Shown here: piece after piece, positions 13,021-24,785 of the stretch
How the letters are laid out: each line of letters begins with the position of its first letter
Position numbering within the stretch: the first letter of the stretch is position 1
Made by a program: the position numbers and the translations under genes
The notes under the pieces: generated by a model
The model's input: the letters and a program-made list of their open reading frames with translations, nothing else
Database searches by the model: none
Told to the model about the DNA's origin: nothing
Source of the DNA: Rotaria socialis
Lineage: Eukaryota; Rotifera; Eurotatoria; Philodinida; Philodinidae
Length of the DNA stretch: 64,000 bases
Direction: 5' to 3'
NCBI GenBank assembly: GCA_905331475.1
Contig: CAJNYU010003187.1
Location: 1 to 64,000 of the forward strand

Positions 13021-13693
13021 AATTTAGTCACATATCGTCATAACATGCTTCGTATATTTCATCTACTCATATTGATATCGCCTTATGTTATCAAAATAAA
13101 ATCAAAAACCTTTTATCATTGTATTATAGCTCAGCATATATTTATTTGTATTTATCTACTATTTAAAGGATATATTTTGCACGTATATGAGAGATACTAA
13201 AGAGAATAGAATGCAAGAAGCAAATTAGATATACAATTATTCGATAATGTCTGTGTCCAGCGAGCAGCTAATGAATATGGAAGACTGCTGATGTATATGT
13301 GAAGAGAGATACTTTACAGAGATACATAGTGAAAAAGGACTCTTATCTCATTACTGTAGTGATCAGGGCGCATATACGACTAATCGAGGTATTGATTTGG
13401 CTGTTTTGGGTCAGAAATATAAAGAATAACTCATACCGCTCTATCGATCGGCCCAGTTCGGTCTGACTATTTAGATCGGTATCGGTAAGGAAAAAATCCT
13501 ACCGGTTCCAATTTTGGTCTAAATAATCGGCGTGGTATAGAGATTTTTCGTTCGCGAAACCTTGAAGGAGTTCTTCCATAAGTATGATACATTTCGTGAG
13601 AGTTTTCTTTGAAGATTAATATCGTAAACCAATAGAATCAGCGGTTAGTCGTTCATTGGCGCCCCTCCGGGTCGCCACTCACGGCTAACCGCT
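11504..13693 (+). repeat. Four copies of a GC-rich nested stem-loop motif
   Basis: A 45-50 base motif recurs at 11504-11550, 12031-12078, 12358-12403 and 13641-13693 in otherwise AT-rich DNA. Each has an outer stem (AGTCGG paired with CCGACT; in the last copy GGTTAGTCG with CGGCTAACC) and an inner stem GGCG/CGCC around a C/G-rich loop (CCCTCCGG type). Outer-stem bases differ between copies but mostly still pair, including G-U. Copies 1 and 3 sit in longer direct repeats of about 300 bp (11504-11800 and 12358-12630, offset about 850 bp). Function unknown; it could be a subterminal structural part of a transposon family. Confidence 0.6.
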
Positions 13694-14335
13694 TCCATAT
13701 TTAAATCCATCTCCTTCCCTAATAATCTACTCGCGTTCGCGACTTATCTCAATCACGTCCAGCTCTTCGCAAAACAATACTGAATTTTAAAAAAGAAACG
13801 ATATGTATTTGAAAACGAAACGTCCTACAATTTACCAGACGACTTATAGAGAAGTAGTCAAATTTAAAACGGATTCTTCATCCACCATTACTATTGCCGA
13901 AGTTTCATCGCAAAAATATCAGTATTTAATAAATAATAAAGAAATAAATGTTGTTAAAAGAGGAAAAACTGGCCTAGTAATCGAGTTCTCTATGCTAGAT
14001 TACCTTTGGTACAGCTTTTAAAAAGACTAACATTTGTTAATATTGGCTTATTACTAAAATAAATAGTAACATTAAAACTGACCTCACATTCAGATTCTCC
14101 ATCCGAGATTACCTTTGATGGAACTTTTTAGAAAAACCAACATAATTAATTACTAATTAGTCTAAAGCTAATTAGTAATATCAAAACTGACATCAGATTC
14201 GAATTCCTCGACCCCGATTACTTCTGATTAAACTTTTTAGAAAAAACAAGATAATTAGTAGTATCAAAACTGACCTCAGATTCGGATTCCTCAACCCCGA
14301 TTACCTTCGGTCAAACCTTTTCTCATAACAATCGC
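12722..14335 (+). repeat. Dispersed tandem array of an 85-110 bp degenerate unit
   Basis: The core text CTCAGATTCGGATTCC, then CCCCGATTACCTTCGGT in its best copy (about 14275-14325), recurs with changes near 12737, 12843, 13975, 14085 and 14185. Each is followed by an AACTTTTTAGAAAAA-like run. Units between 13.97 and 14.33 kb are near-tandem. A 72-codon frame at 13803-14021 is embedded here and is not regarded as a gene. Confidence 0.5.
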
Positions 14336-14915
14336 TAAATTTTTATTAGTTTATAGCATACTGTATACTGATTGGCTTGGCCGGACAAACTTTATACATT
14401 TCAAGCTCCGGATTTAAACGTTGTATAACCCTTTTTTCTTTCAGAAAAGCGAATAACATTTATTTAATAGTTATTGCTCAATTTTATTCGTAATTTTGTA
14501 TAAGAAGGAAAGAAATCTGACGAATTTCTTTCATCATAATTGTAAAAACTATTCTTTTTTTCTCTCTCATTTTTAACATAAAAGTTTCGGTTTATCTATC
14601 ATTAGATACTAAGAAATAATGACAATTAAGAGATAAGATCTATAAAACAATCTATGTCGAAAATGATCCACTATTGAACAAGATAACTTCATCGTTTTCA
14701 TTGTTCATATTATTCAAGTGAAACTTTTCAAAAATATATATTGAAAAACAATTTTATGCATTATATTTAGAGACAAAGTTGAACCTGTTCGTTTAGAGAC
14801 TCATCATCAATCTTGATAGTATATCAGAAAATTTTTAAGAATATTTCTATATCATCTACTCTATACTTTCGTCATTATCATCATCAATATGAAGAAATGA
14901 ATGAAATATGTCTAC

Positions 14916-14958
14916 ACAGGGATGTGCCCATGGGGGGGGTGCGGGGGGGGGGGGGGGG

Positions 14959-15041
<83 letters not shown>

Positions 15042-15094
15042 AATTTCTANCCCCCCCCCCCCCCCCCCACTTTTTTCTCTTCGGCACATCCCTG
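14916..15094. mobile_element. hAT-type MITE with a very long G tract
   Basis: Terminal inverted repeats CAGGGATGTGCC / GGCACATCCCTG, flanked by an exact 8-bp target duplication TGTCTACA at 14908-14915 and 15095-15102. The 8-bp duplication and CA...TG ends fit the hAT superfamily. The 179-bp interior is almost entirely a run of about 100 G (broken by rare C) followed, after a short spacer with the window's only N, by a run of C. It would therefore fold on itself. The homopolymer length and the N mean that the exact sequence here is unreliable. Confidence 0.8.
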
Positions 15095-15318
15095 TGTCTA
15101 CAAAAGTATGACAGATGTCGTAGTAAGCTAAGAATGTAACCATATTACAATACAATTATTAAATGAAAGGATAGTAACAAGAATAAGATGTTTTCTTGTC
15201 TTTTCTTTTTTGTCAAATATTTCTATTTATGAAAAAGTTTGATCTCATAGATACTCATACGATGCGCATATTTTTAGAGTTTCTAGATTGCGAAGAATGG
15301 TATGTATGACGAGCATCA

Positions 15319-16576
15319 CACTGTAAAAAATGCCATGCGTCTAACCAGACATGTCATCCGTCTTAAGTCTTATTCAGACGTGAACTACGTCTTGTTTTTA
15401 GACATGTTGTGACTATAGACAGGAAAGCGTCTTAATTTCCTCTTTCTCTTAAAACATTGTTATAGTTATTGACCAATAGATCATTTTTTTTACTTTCTTT
15501 CGTAGCTATGAGAACTTACTTTCGGATGTGAAACAAAGGATCTTATTCGATTTCTTGAAAATATTTAGGATTTCACTCTTTCCAGAACTAGTTTTTCCGA
15601 TGACTTTTCTGGCGTGAGCTACTTTACATTTTAACTCGAGTTAAGGATATTCGTGGCTTTGAAGAGATCCGAATCTCTTGATTCGATATCTGAAGTGAAG
15701 AGACTTTAAAAATATGCAAACCATTTTACCGAAATTTCTTTTTTATTTATTTCTGATATATTTTCAAGTTTTTTATTTGTATTCTAGATGATAGAAAAAT
15801 TATCAAAAATAACTGATTACAGTTATATTTTAATATTCTATATTTAAAGAAATACTTAAGACTTCTATTTTTTTTCGTTTTAGACTTGTGTTGCATGAGT
15901 TTTCCCAGACGCTTCTATCAGTCTATGGTTCACTATTTCAAGAATTCATATTTTTATATGAACATTAGATATTAGAAAAAATATTTTCAATGAAATAATT
16001 TTTTTACAATTTATTTCAGGTGAAGTTATATTTGAAAATTACAGAAATTATTTTAAAATTTTATACATATATTTTTTGATGTTTAATGAAATTCCTCGAA
16101 GGTGATATTCTTGTGGAATAAAATGTTATCTTCGAAAATAATTTATTTGAGTAAATCTGATTATTGAGGAATTTCATTAAACATCAAAAGATATATATAT
16201 ATATAAATATTTTAAAATAATTTCTGTAATTTTCAAATATAACTTTACCTGAAGTAAAGTGTAAAAAAATTATTTCATTGAAAATATTTTTTCTAATATC
16301 TAATGTTCATATAAAAATATGAATTCTTGAATTAGTGAACCATAGATTGATAGAAGCGTCTAAAAAAGACTGCTGTAAGACACTTAAATACATTGGTTTA
16401 AATACTCGAATCAGGATCGATATAAGACGCGTACGTGTCCCAAATCGGTTATCCGCAGACATGTGAAGTGTCTTAAAAAGACTTTGACTGACCAATCAGA
16501 AATTGTTCAAAGTGTCTTGTTTAGACGAACGAACCGTCTTACTTATACACGCCATGTGTCTGAATTTTTTAGAGTG
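15319..16576. mobile_element. 1.26-kb foldback element with CACT ends
   Basis: Starts CACTGTAAAAAAT and ends ATTTTTTAGAGTG, an imperfect terminal inverted repeat with CACTA-like first bases. Short GTCTTA/TAAGAC-type motifs recur near both ends. The core is a strong inverted repeat: the left arm about 15907-16100 matches the right arm about 16165-16362 around a 64-base loop. No transposase frame is present, so it is a non-autonomous element. Flanks (TCA left, CAT right) give no convincing target duplication, so CACTA/EnSpm membership is only a suggestion. Confidence 0.6.
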
Positions 16577-16653
16577 CATAGCATTCTTTCATTGTTTCTT
16601 ATCTAATCAAATCATTTCATTTCGTTCGTGTGTTTATTTTCTTTTCAGTAATC

Positions 16654-17460
16654 ATGGCTTTTCGGAGACTTATTATAGATAGATTTTTCTCAACTATGGA
16701 ATTATTGAAAAAGATCGACTTTCGCATTGGTACAATCGTTTCCGTCAAGCCAAATATAAAAGCAAAAAATCCTTCGTTCATTGTCGACATCGATTTTGGC
16801 GGTACAATTGGAAAGAAAACAACATCTGCACAGTTACCAGCCACCTACACCGAACATGAACTGCTGCAATCAAAACAAGTTGTATGTATTGTCAATTTTC
16901 CAATGAAAAAAATTGCTGGTTTGAAATCGGAAGTACTCATTGTTGGCTTTCCAAATGAAAAATCAAAAGTATTTTTATTAAATATTCGTAATGTGAAAGT
17001 TCTTAATGGCAAACAAATTCTCTATTTATCATCGACAATGGGCACAAGTTCAATGACGACAACAACAACAACAATAGATCAACACATGGAATCAACTAAT
17101 GAATCTAATATGGCAAGTGCTACCAGTAATTTTAATGGCAATATTCTGCCTGAAATAACCTATGAACAATTCGAAGCTGCCAATATTATTGTTGGTACTA
17201 TCAAGCATATACAACAAGAACAGAATTCGCATGAGGCAACTTTAACAGTCGATTTTGGTGAAACAATTGGTGACAAAAGTTTTGTGGTTCAAAATCTTTC
17301 TTCTGATGTTGTTTACGGTCCATCAACTCAATTACCAGTTGCAATCAATGAACAGACTAACGAAATCATCCCATTAGCCATAACGCAAGATGATGATCAT
17401 CATTCGATTGTTCTCCTTGGTGTTGATCGGCAAGTACCAAATGGAGGAAAACTTTATTAG
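16654..17460 (+). CDS. Tandem CsaA-type tRNA-binding-domain protein
   Basis: A 268-residue single-exon protein built from two copies of the CsaA-like OB-fold. Domain 1 (about residues 18-125) reads KIDFRIGTIVSVKPNIKAKN, DFGGTIGKKTTSAQL, QVVCIVNFPMKKIAGLKSEV, then VLIVGFPNE. Domain 2 (about residues 165-268) reads EQFEAANIIVGTI, DFGETIGDKS, and ends VPNGGKLY, the usual CsaA terminus. A Thr/Ser/Asn-rich linker joins them. CsaA of bacteria and archaea binds tRNA or acts as a chaperone and is normally a single-domain dimer of about 110 residues; here the two halves are fused. Domain 2 lacks the SAQ signature and is more diverged. The ATG at 16654 was chosen because a TTTTCAG acceptor-like site lies 7 bases upstream; an in-frame Met also lies at 16630. 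Probable horizontal acquisition. Confidence 0.85.
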   Translation: MAFRRLIIDRFFSTMELLKKIDFRIGTIVSVKPNIKAKNPSFIVDIDFGGTIGKKTTSAQLPATYTEHELLQSKQVVCIVNFPMKKIAGLKSEVLIVGFPNEKSKVFLLNIRNVKVLNGKQILYLSSTMGTSSMTTTTTTIDQHMESTNESNMASATSNFNGNILPEITYEQFEAANIIVGTIKHIQQEQNSHEATLTVDFGETIGDKSFVVQNLSSDVVYGPSTQLPVAINEQTNEIIPLAITQDDDHHSIVLLGVDRQVPNGGKLY

Positions 17461-17655
17461 ATTATGTCCATTGTATTGACACTAAAGCATGACTTTTTGA
17501 ACTCAACATATTTTTTTTTCATGTGTGTGTTTGTATATGCATGCATGAATAGATTGACTTTTTACACATTATATAGTCAATAAACAAGAAAGAAGTTTTT
17601 ATCTCTCGATATATTACATAAATCGACGATCATTCTCTGTATTTCATCTTTAGAT

Positions 17656-18075
17656 ATGTTAGTTAAACATTTTGGTGGCTGCCTTTGTGGTTTAGTTAAA
17701 TTTGAAGTTGAAGCTCCAGCTAATTTGTCAGTAATTCGATGCAATTGTTCCATATGTTGTAAAAAGCAGAATGATTATTTTATTGTATCTAAAGATAAAT
17801 TTATACTTCTGACCGGTAGTGACCAATTGACAACATACACATTCTGTACACATACAGCCAAGCATATGTTTTGCCGTCAATGTGGTGTACAAAGTTTTTT
17901 TCAACCACGCAACAATCCAGATGTTTATGGAATAATGCCACATTGTATTGATTCAGAAACAATAAAATCCATCGAATATATTTATTTTGATGGACAAAAT
18001 TGTGAAACGTCAATGAATGAACTTATAAAAAGTGGAAATAACAATCCATTTTGTATTGAAGAAAACAAACAATGA
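17656..18075 (+). CDS. CENPV/GFA-domain zinc-binding protein
   Basis: A 139-residue protein with the whole GFA (glutathione-dependent formaldehyde-activating-like) fold seen in centromere protein V and related enzymes. Seen: HFGGCLCGLVKFEV, the zinc cysteines of CNCSICCKKQND, THTAKHMFCRQCGVQSFF, and IMPHCIDSETIKSIEY. Length and motif order fit the CENPV-like family, which occurs in bacteria and animals. It starts 195 bp after the CsaA gene on the same strand. A TTTAG just before the ATG could be a splice acceptor, so a short 5' exon is possible. Substrate unknown; chromosome function should not be assumed. Confidence 0.85.
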   Translation: MLVKHFGGCLCGLVKFEVEAPANLSVIRCNCSICCKKQNDYFIVSKDKFILLTGSDQLTTYTFCTHTAKHMFCRQCGVQSFFQPRNNPDVYGIMPHCIDSETIKSIEYIYFDGQNCETSMNELIKSGNNNPFCIEENKQ

Positions 18076-18870
18076 ATTGAATTCTTCATTATCAAATTCA
18101 TATTTTTCGCATTGTTTGTACTTGTATTTTTGTCCTTTAGATTTTTTCAATTTTCATTTTGATCAAACATTAAACGGAGATTAAAGATTTGATTTGAAAA
18201 GAAAATTTCATTATTTCTCAAAGATTATGAATATATCAGACACAATTGAGACGATGTTTCATGAATGGATTTACTTATTCATATCAAATGTCAAATATTC
18301 AATCTGAAATCAATCAAATACATTGTTTTCAATTGATTGTTTGCTCAAACTTTGAACAATTATATATTGAGTTAAAATAGTAAAAGTGAATATTGTCTAT
18401 TCTAACAGAGAACAGTTCTGACTTTATGAAAAAATCTAGAAGCTTGAGAATAACTTGTCGAACTTCTATCAGAAAATATCAAATATAAATATATTCTATA
18501 GAATAGATATCTTGAAAAATATATGTACATATTATTATAAATCAACAAAATAAATGAATATCTCTTCTTCTTTTTTTTTCTTTCAGTTTTTGCTTCTATT
18601 TTTCAATATGATTAAACAAATCAATCTATTATCAACAAGATGGTGCATGGTAATATGTGTGAATATGAAAATGAATTAACTCAAAATTTCTATTGGATTC
18701 ATTTTTCAGAGATATCTTTGGTATATTTGAGATAATTCAACTATTTATTTTATGAATATGAAAGATAAATATACATGTAAAAATGAACGGAAGAACATTA
18801 TCTTCAGTCTTTCTCTTAGCCATCAGTTAAACTCTTTCTCATCTTCATTCATCTCTCACCTTTACTGTTT
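18076..18870. other. Intergenic stretch, no gene seen
   Basis: AT-rich DNA with no frame or repeat that could be supported. It separates the CENPV-like gene from the first UBR4 fragment. Confidence 0.4.
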
Positions 18871-19806
18871 CAAATGGATGCTTTTTTAAGAAACTTTTTT
18901 CAATCATTTTTTAACATAAATACTTCAATCATCCGAAGGTTGTCTGCATTTGAAAAATCACTAAAGATTGAAATTGTCTCTCACAATGTTCCATCTTTTG
19001 ATCGTTTTATTATCGCTAAAAAAAATCAATTTCTGATATGCCACCATAATCCAATCATATATCAACGACAAAAACAACAATTGAAGATATTCATGATCTA
19101 GATAATTCATTTGATGAAAAGAATGTTTTTTTTTAACGAATATGAGTTCAACAACAATGAAACCATCGATTTATCGTTTATCATCATCAAGTCATCCGAA
19201 ACGTACATTATTAAATCAATATTTAGATTCGGAACTGTTATCGCAAGATGGTAATATTCAGAAGGATTATCATGATCTGATGAGTTATTTGGATAAATCA
19301 TATTTAAATGAAAATTTACTGTTAGTCATTAATGATCTAAAAGTGACATTAAATAGTGATGATTAAATAGAAAATTTAGTTCATTTAATTCGATATTCTA
19401 TGAAAGTAACACATTGTATTAATAATGCTCTTCAAAATGATGTATTGACTTTGTCTAATGAAAATTCATTTAGGAAAAAACTCGGTCTTTCATTCGATTA
19501 ATCATAACCTATGAACTTAGCTCTTCATACATTGATTCTACTATTTAAAAGTGTTTTCAAATGAAAGAATAATCAGATGAGCTATTATCTATGGAAGAAA
19601 TTTGTTCAGAGTTTACCCATTACATTGAATAAATTAATTCTTGAACATTTACAAATATTTTTCTTATTTTTCATTAATTAACTATTATTATTCAATGTAA
19701 AAGTATTTTTCTCAATCTAGTCTTCTTTGATTTATTCATTCATTTATGGTTTAACCTTCTTCATTATGATCAAAAGGCATTCCAAATATATGGATGTACT
19801 TGATTA

Positions 19807-19845
<39 letters not shown>

Positions 19846-20520
19846 GAATAAAGATGATCAATGTACAAATGATTTCTTACCAAATTAGAATTGATGTTAA
19901 AAAGAAGAAAATTCTCTTTTATTAAATCATCCGAATGCCTCGATCTATCGTTGTTTATCAACTATTATTGAACTTGAACAAACCAATGGTTATTATTTCG
20001 AAAGTGAACCATATCTCGTTTTCTAATAAGCTCGATATTCCCTTTCAACAAGTGAAATTACAAGCAATTAAACTTGATCAATGTTATTCAACTCAATCAC
20101 ATATTATTCAATTATTTCAAACATATTCCGTACAAAAATGACATATTAAAATGTCCGAAATCAAACGAAATAAAGCTGTGAGAATGGTTCAAATTTTCTA
20201 TAATAATCGTCAAATACAATTGATTGTAAATTTAAAGAATAGTGTGCATTGTAAATGATTATTAGCGAAAATAATTAAATTAATAAATATTCAACAAACT
20301 GAAGTGAAAATTGATGTGACCATTCCGATTGTCGCTTATAATTGAATAATTGAATATGTTGATTTCTTCGAAACATTGACTGCGAATCTCACCATGGTCA
20401 CTGACACAATCACTTTATAATGTCCACGATGAAATTCTGCTGTTGCAGTAATACCAAATATTTGTTCGAATGATGAAGGGATTAGAAAAATCGAATATTT
20501 AATCATGTCGCCCCATTTTT
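18871..20520 (+). pseudogene. UBR4: UBR4 middle-region fragment, plus strand
   Basis: Read on the plus strand, 19920-20500 gives sequence that aligns with the region of human UBR4 beginning LLNHPNSNIY. Here it is LNHPNASIYRCLSTIIELE, GYYFESEPYLVF, then IPFQQVKLQAIKLDQCYSTQ, KMSEIKRNKAVRMVQIFYNN, QTEVKIDVTIPIVAYN, and a remnant of the CPRC-type zinc segment. The reading needs several frame changes and runs through stop codons. Upstream, 18874-19370 and 19740-19800 contain further host-like coding pieces (for example YLDSELLSQDGNIQKDYHDL) that are probably the same gene but are not individually recognised. An (ATT)n microsatellite lies at 19807-19844. The fragment is in opposite orientation to the C-terminal UBR4 pieces at 22-28 kb. 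Confidence 0.7.
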
Positions 20521-21950
20521 TTTACTTGAGGTTCTCTCTGATCTGGTGGGTCTAATCGAAGATGATGGAAATCTCCTTATGTACATTTGTACATATAAAT
20601 CATATCAATGAAAGCAGTTCCTCCTTTAGCTAAGATTTGCAATCGATGCTGTACTTCGTATTATACTTGAGAAATCGATCGATATAATAACTGGCATGGT
20701 TGACTAACTCAATAATTCTTAACTATCGAAACTAATATGAGAAATCATCCGATAATGGTTATTTTCTAGGCACTGTATGGTAGTGTGGTTATATTGAACT
20801 GTGATATTAGTAATTTTTGCAGTCTTTTAGTATCGTTTGATAGTTGATCTAAATAGCTATCGGTTAATGTAAAAGCGAGCATGATTGACTAAATTAATAA
20901 TCTTTAATTGTCTAAACTAATATTAGAAATCATAGGATAAAAAACCAGTGGGAACTATAATATGAGAATATGGCCTAAGCTAAGCTATAAAAGCCATTAA
21001 TTTTTTTCTAATATCTTATTACCATTTGATAGGTCTTTGAAAGTGCTATCGATCGGTATATAATTTGGATTGTTAATCTATCTCGATCGTCCATAATCAC
21101 CACTCAGTCAGACAAATGCTATTATCGCTTAGATAGGCATATGACCACAGAGTATAAATAAGACTGCACCCGGTCTAAACACATCCTATCGATCTGATTT
21201 CAGTAGTAAAAAATTTCTGATACTTAATGTGACTATTTGGTAAGAAAAAACTCAACATTTCTGGAACAGACCGATTTCATTGCTTATCGACCACCTTCTT
21301 TGTTCTCTCTTCTTTGTTTGCTTAAGAATAGAGATAAGATGGAAGATTTTATGTGAACAATTATAAGTTAGGTGAAATCTTAAGGTTATGCCCTTGTGGA
21401 TAGTGAAAATTGATTCCCTTATATAGAAAAATATGCTCGACCAAATACAGCTGCTTATCGACAAGAAGCTGTCTCGTACTATCCTGGTTCACCCTGAAGA
21501 ATCTTTTGGTCCAAACGATGCTCTTATTTTACAAGTGGTATGATTATTGGCCTATCAGCTCCTATTCCTACTTCAACCAGTCGATTCTATTACAATCTAC
21601 CGCCCAATGTCTTAACATCATAATTCCAAGCAATAGCTCAATCAGATCAAACCTCATAAGGCTTTAAGTTTACCTTTGATCGACTTTATTTAGTGCAAAA
21701 GAAAAGTAAAAGAAGAAAATAGGAAAACAAATAAATAAAGATAATCTTCATGAGTCTGTATATGCTTATGTCTACATCATAGAGAATAGTATTGAACAGA
21801 GTAAAATCACTCATGCGTTACTTTTATCTTGTTTTGGTTCGAAAGAAACACACAAAAGACAGAGAAAAGAAATTAATAAGCCCAAGAAGAAAACATTACG
21901 ACTGTATATGATCATTGTTCTTCATCTACTCTTTGCTATAGTAATACATT
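20521..21950. other. Repeat-bearing stretch between the two UBR4 fragments
   Basis: A diverged direct repeat of about 170-185 bp is visible: the copy starting near 20692 (GGCATGGTTGACTAA, then ACTAATATGAGAAATCAT) recurs near 20877 (GAGCATGATTGACTAA, then ACTAATATTAGAAATCAT). Near 21420-21640 the plus strand contains broken protein-like text (for example YARPNTAAYRQEAVSYYPGS) that could not be identified. No intact gene is present. Confidence 0.4.
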
Positions 21951-24414
21951 GAGTGTCAATTGAACCCATTATTTCGACAATTGACGAAGATCTACTGCAT
22001 TAAATAAACTTTCAAATGTTTGAATGGCAAGTAAATCTTGTTCGAAATGTTTTCATATTCGGGTACAAGCTTCCATAATGAATGCATCATTACCATAAAG
22101 AAATTGAACTAATTATTGATGATACGATTGATCTGATGTCATATCTAGACACTAGAAAACAATATTTGTATGATATACAAGGTATTTGATAAATGAATAA
22201 TTACCTGTTTTAATAAATGAATAATTACCTGTTTTAATAAATGAATAAGAAAGACATTGTTTAGACCAAAAAGACCAAAATAGTTTTGCAGATTGCAAAA
22301 GATTTTACTGCTTTTGAAGCAATTCTAGAAAAGAGATAGAATCATGATCATGGTGAGAATGAAATTCGTTTCGATTAAATTACTTTGTTCGATCTTGTGG
22401 TTTATTAATTGATTGAATATGTTCTGTAAGCAGAAGTCTTTGTAGAAAGATTCGACGATTCTTGTTCCAATTGGTCGATCTCATAATGATTAATGCTAAA
22501 GTCCCCATAATATACGGAGCATCAGCTTCAAATGTTTCATTGATTAAGATTTCTGGGCGAGCAAGAAAATTTTATAAAGCTTTTCTTTCACGTTCAATTT
22601 GTCGAATTCTATTCAACCGGACAAAACGAAATGATAAAAACAAGAAAATTCGAAAAATCTTACGTAATTAGAACTTTGAGTATCGAATATATTTGATAAG
22701 GAATCAAACGTATATTCGATTCCTGTCCATCACTACCGGTATCTTCACTGAAAGACTGTACATCAGCAAATTGAAGAAATAAAAATTTTACATCATCAAT
22801 GGATAATGTCGGAGTTGTTTCACGGATACCTGTTCCTTCAATAATATTCGTATGGTATCTAAACGATAAGAACCGAGATTATAAGAAGGAATTGATCGAG
22901 AACAACATACCTCGCCAGAGCAGTGATAAATTGTGCTTCGGATACATCTGGTCTCCATAAAGGTAAGAAACCATTACAATGAGTATTCTCATTTTATAAT
23001 AAAGCTGATTCTCATTCATCTCTTGGTCGTGCTTGTTTAATGGCTGATGTATGACATTCAATATGAATGAGATTAAAATGCGTCATTGTCATATAACCTT
23101 GGGTTTTGTGTGTTCTTGCTTCATATGGTTCAATATCGACTTTTTTCGTAAAAGTGTAAATGACTAAAACTTTATTGGAAAAATATTTGTATCCTTCATG
23201 ACAAATACAATGCACGTGACCAGTTTCATCAATTAGATCAGCATGACTAAAGAGTAATTTTGATGCTGTTACTGATGATTCTGAAAGACTTTTTTCTCGT
23301 GTTATATTCGGTAATTTTAATTCTCACATTTTTTGTTCTCATGCTTCTTGTGCCAAACGTTTCTTTTCTGCTCGTGTTTGATTTCGTACTTCATCGATTC
23401 TTTTCACTACTTGTTCATTTTCCGTTAATGAATGTAACAAATCTTCGACTAAAACACCAACTTTTTTGGCAATGGATAATTATTCAATTTTATGTAAGAC
23501 TGGAATCAAAGTTCGACCAATTTTCATTTGAATATGTTCGTGTCTAGATGAAAGACCAGTTAATATACTTAAGACATAGGATAAACTAGATGTATTTAAG
23601 AATTCCGTTCAATTATCTTGATCTTGCATACAAAGATATGTTTTTACTTGTGATGAATCTGCTTCAATACATCGAATATATTGATCAATAATCCCATCCG
23701 GTTCATTCATAAAATCACGAAATTCTTTATTATAGATCGATTTCTTATACAAATATTTACCAGTTTCACAGAAACAATCTAACGAGGGAACGGCCCCAAC
23801 TGTCAAATCGCTTTTTCTTGGAAAACTAGTGGGTTCTAGGTAATTCAGTATGCTGATTCCGAATATCATAATCATTTGGGCCGCTAGCCCTTTATTATCC
23901 CAATTTTGGGAAAATCCTGTTTTCTAGCGAAAAATGTTTTTTCGGAAAAATCAATTTCTAATGTTTTCACATGAAAGAGGAGATCGAAAAACCCACAAAA
24001 TCATATTTAGTTCATCTCTAGAACGATTATTGGGGGCGCCACAATCGATGGGATTATATTGGATGAAAGGTTTTTATGGTTTGGCTTGTTTTTTCTCTTC
24101 GCAGAGAAAAGTTGTAGTACACCTAATTCTTTTAGAATTTTGAATGAACTTCCACTACTAGGACAAGAAGAAGCTTGCTTAGACCTCCTTCAGTGAAGAA
24201 GCGTCGTTTCTGCTCACCACTGATTTGCTAAGGACACCTGTAGAGTCCGATATAAATTAGTATTTTGAAAGAAAGGCGCCTTTCGAGTTAAAACCTAGTG
24301 TATAGATCTTTACCCCGCACACCGAAAGTCATGAAATGTACAGATCAATCGATTTCTGTATTTGTTTTATTAGTTAAATAGTTTTTTTCAATAAAAAACG
24401 TACAGGAACAAGAA

Positions 24415-24625
24415 TGTAATTATACACAAACAAAGATAAAACAAACAAAGATAAGACAAGTGAAGATAAAACAAACAAGCAAAGGTAAAACAAGTGAAGA
24501 TAAAACAAACAAAAATAAGATACGCAATGATAAGACGAGTGAAGGTAAAACAAGCAACGATACGACAAACAAACATAAAAAACAAAGATAAGACAACCAA
24601 CGATAAGATAAACGAAACAACAGAA
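24415..24625 (+). repeat. Minisatellite inside the pogo-like element
   Basis: Degenerate tandem repeat with a 14-16 bp period, unit near AAGATAAAACAAACAA / AAGTGAAGATAAAACA, about 13 copies. It lies downstream of the transposase frame within the element. The minus-strand frames over it (rich in LFCLS-type text) are artefacts of the repeat. Confidence 0.8.
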
Positions 24626-24785
24626 AATGTCGCATGAACGCTAAATACAATGCTAAGCCAAAATCTTCTTTCCTTCTACAAATGTTCTCAATTGTATCGC
24701 TGTTAGAGTTGTGTACAATCTAGAAGCGACAGAAAAGTTTTAATATTTGGCGAAAAAAGATTTTTCAGTACTCACTCTCTGTATT

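Noticed and set aside
14813-15139. Overlapping frames with polyglycine or polyproline on both strands
   Set aside because: They are translations of the G/C homopolymer inside the hAT MITE, not genes.
21130-21240. TATAAATA with downstream pyrimidine-rich text as an LTR-like promoter
   Set aside because: No paired repeat, primer-binding site or retroelement coding sequence was found; a single TATA-like word is expected by chance in AT-rich DNA.
24374-24650. Three overlapping minus-strand frames rich in Leu, Phe and Cys
   Set aside because: They are shadows of the minisatellite inside the pogo-like element.
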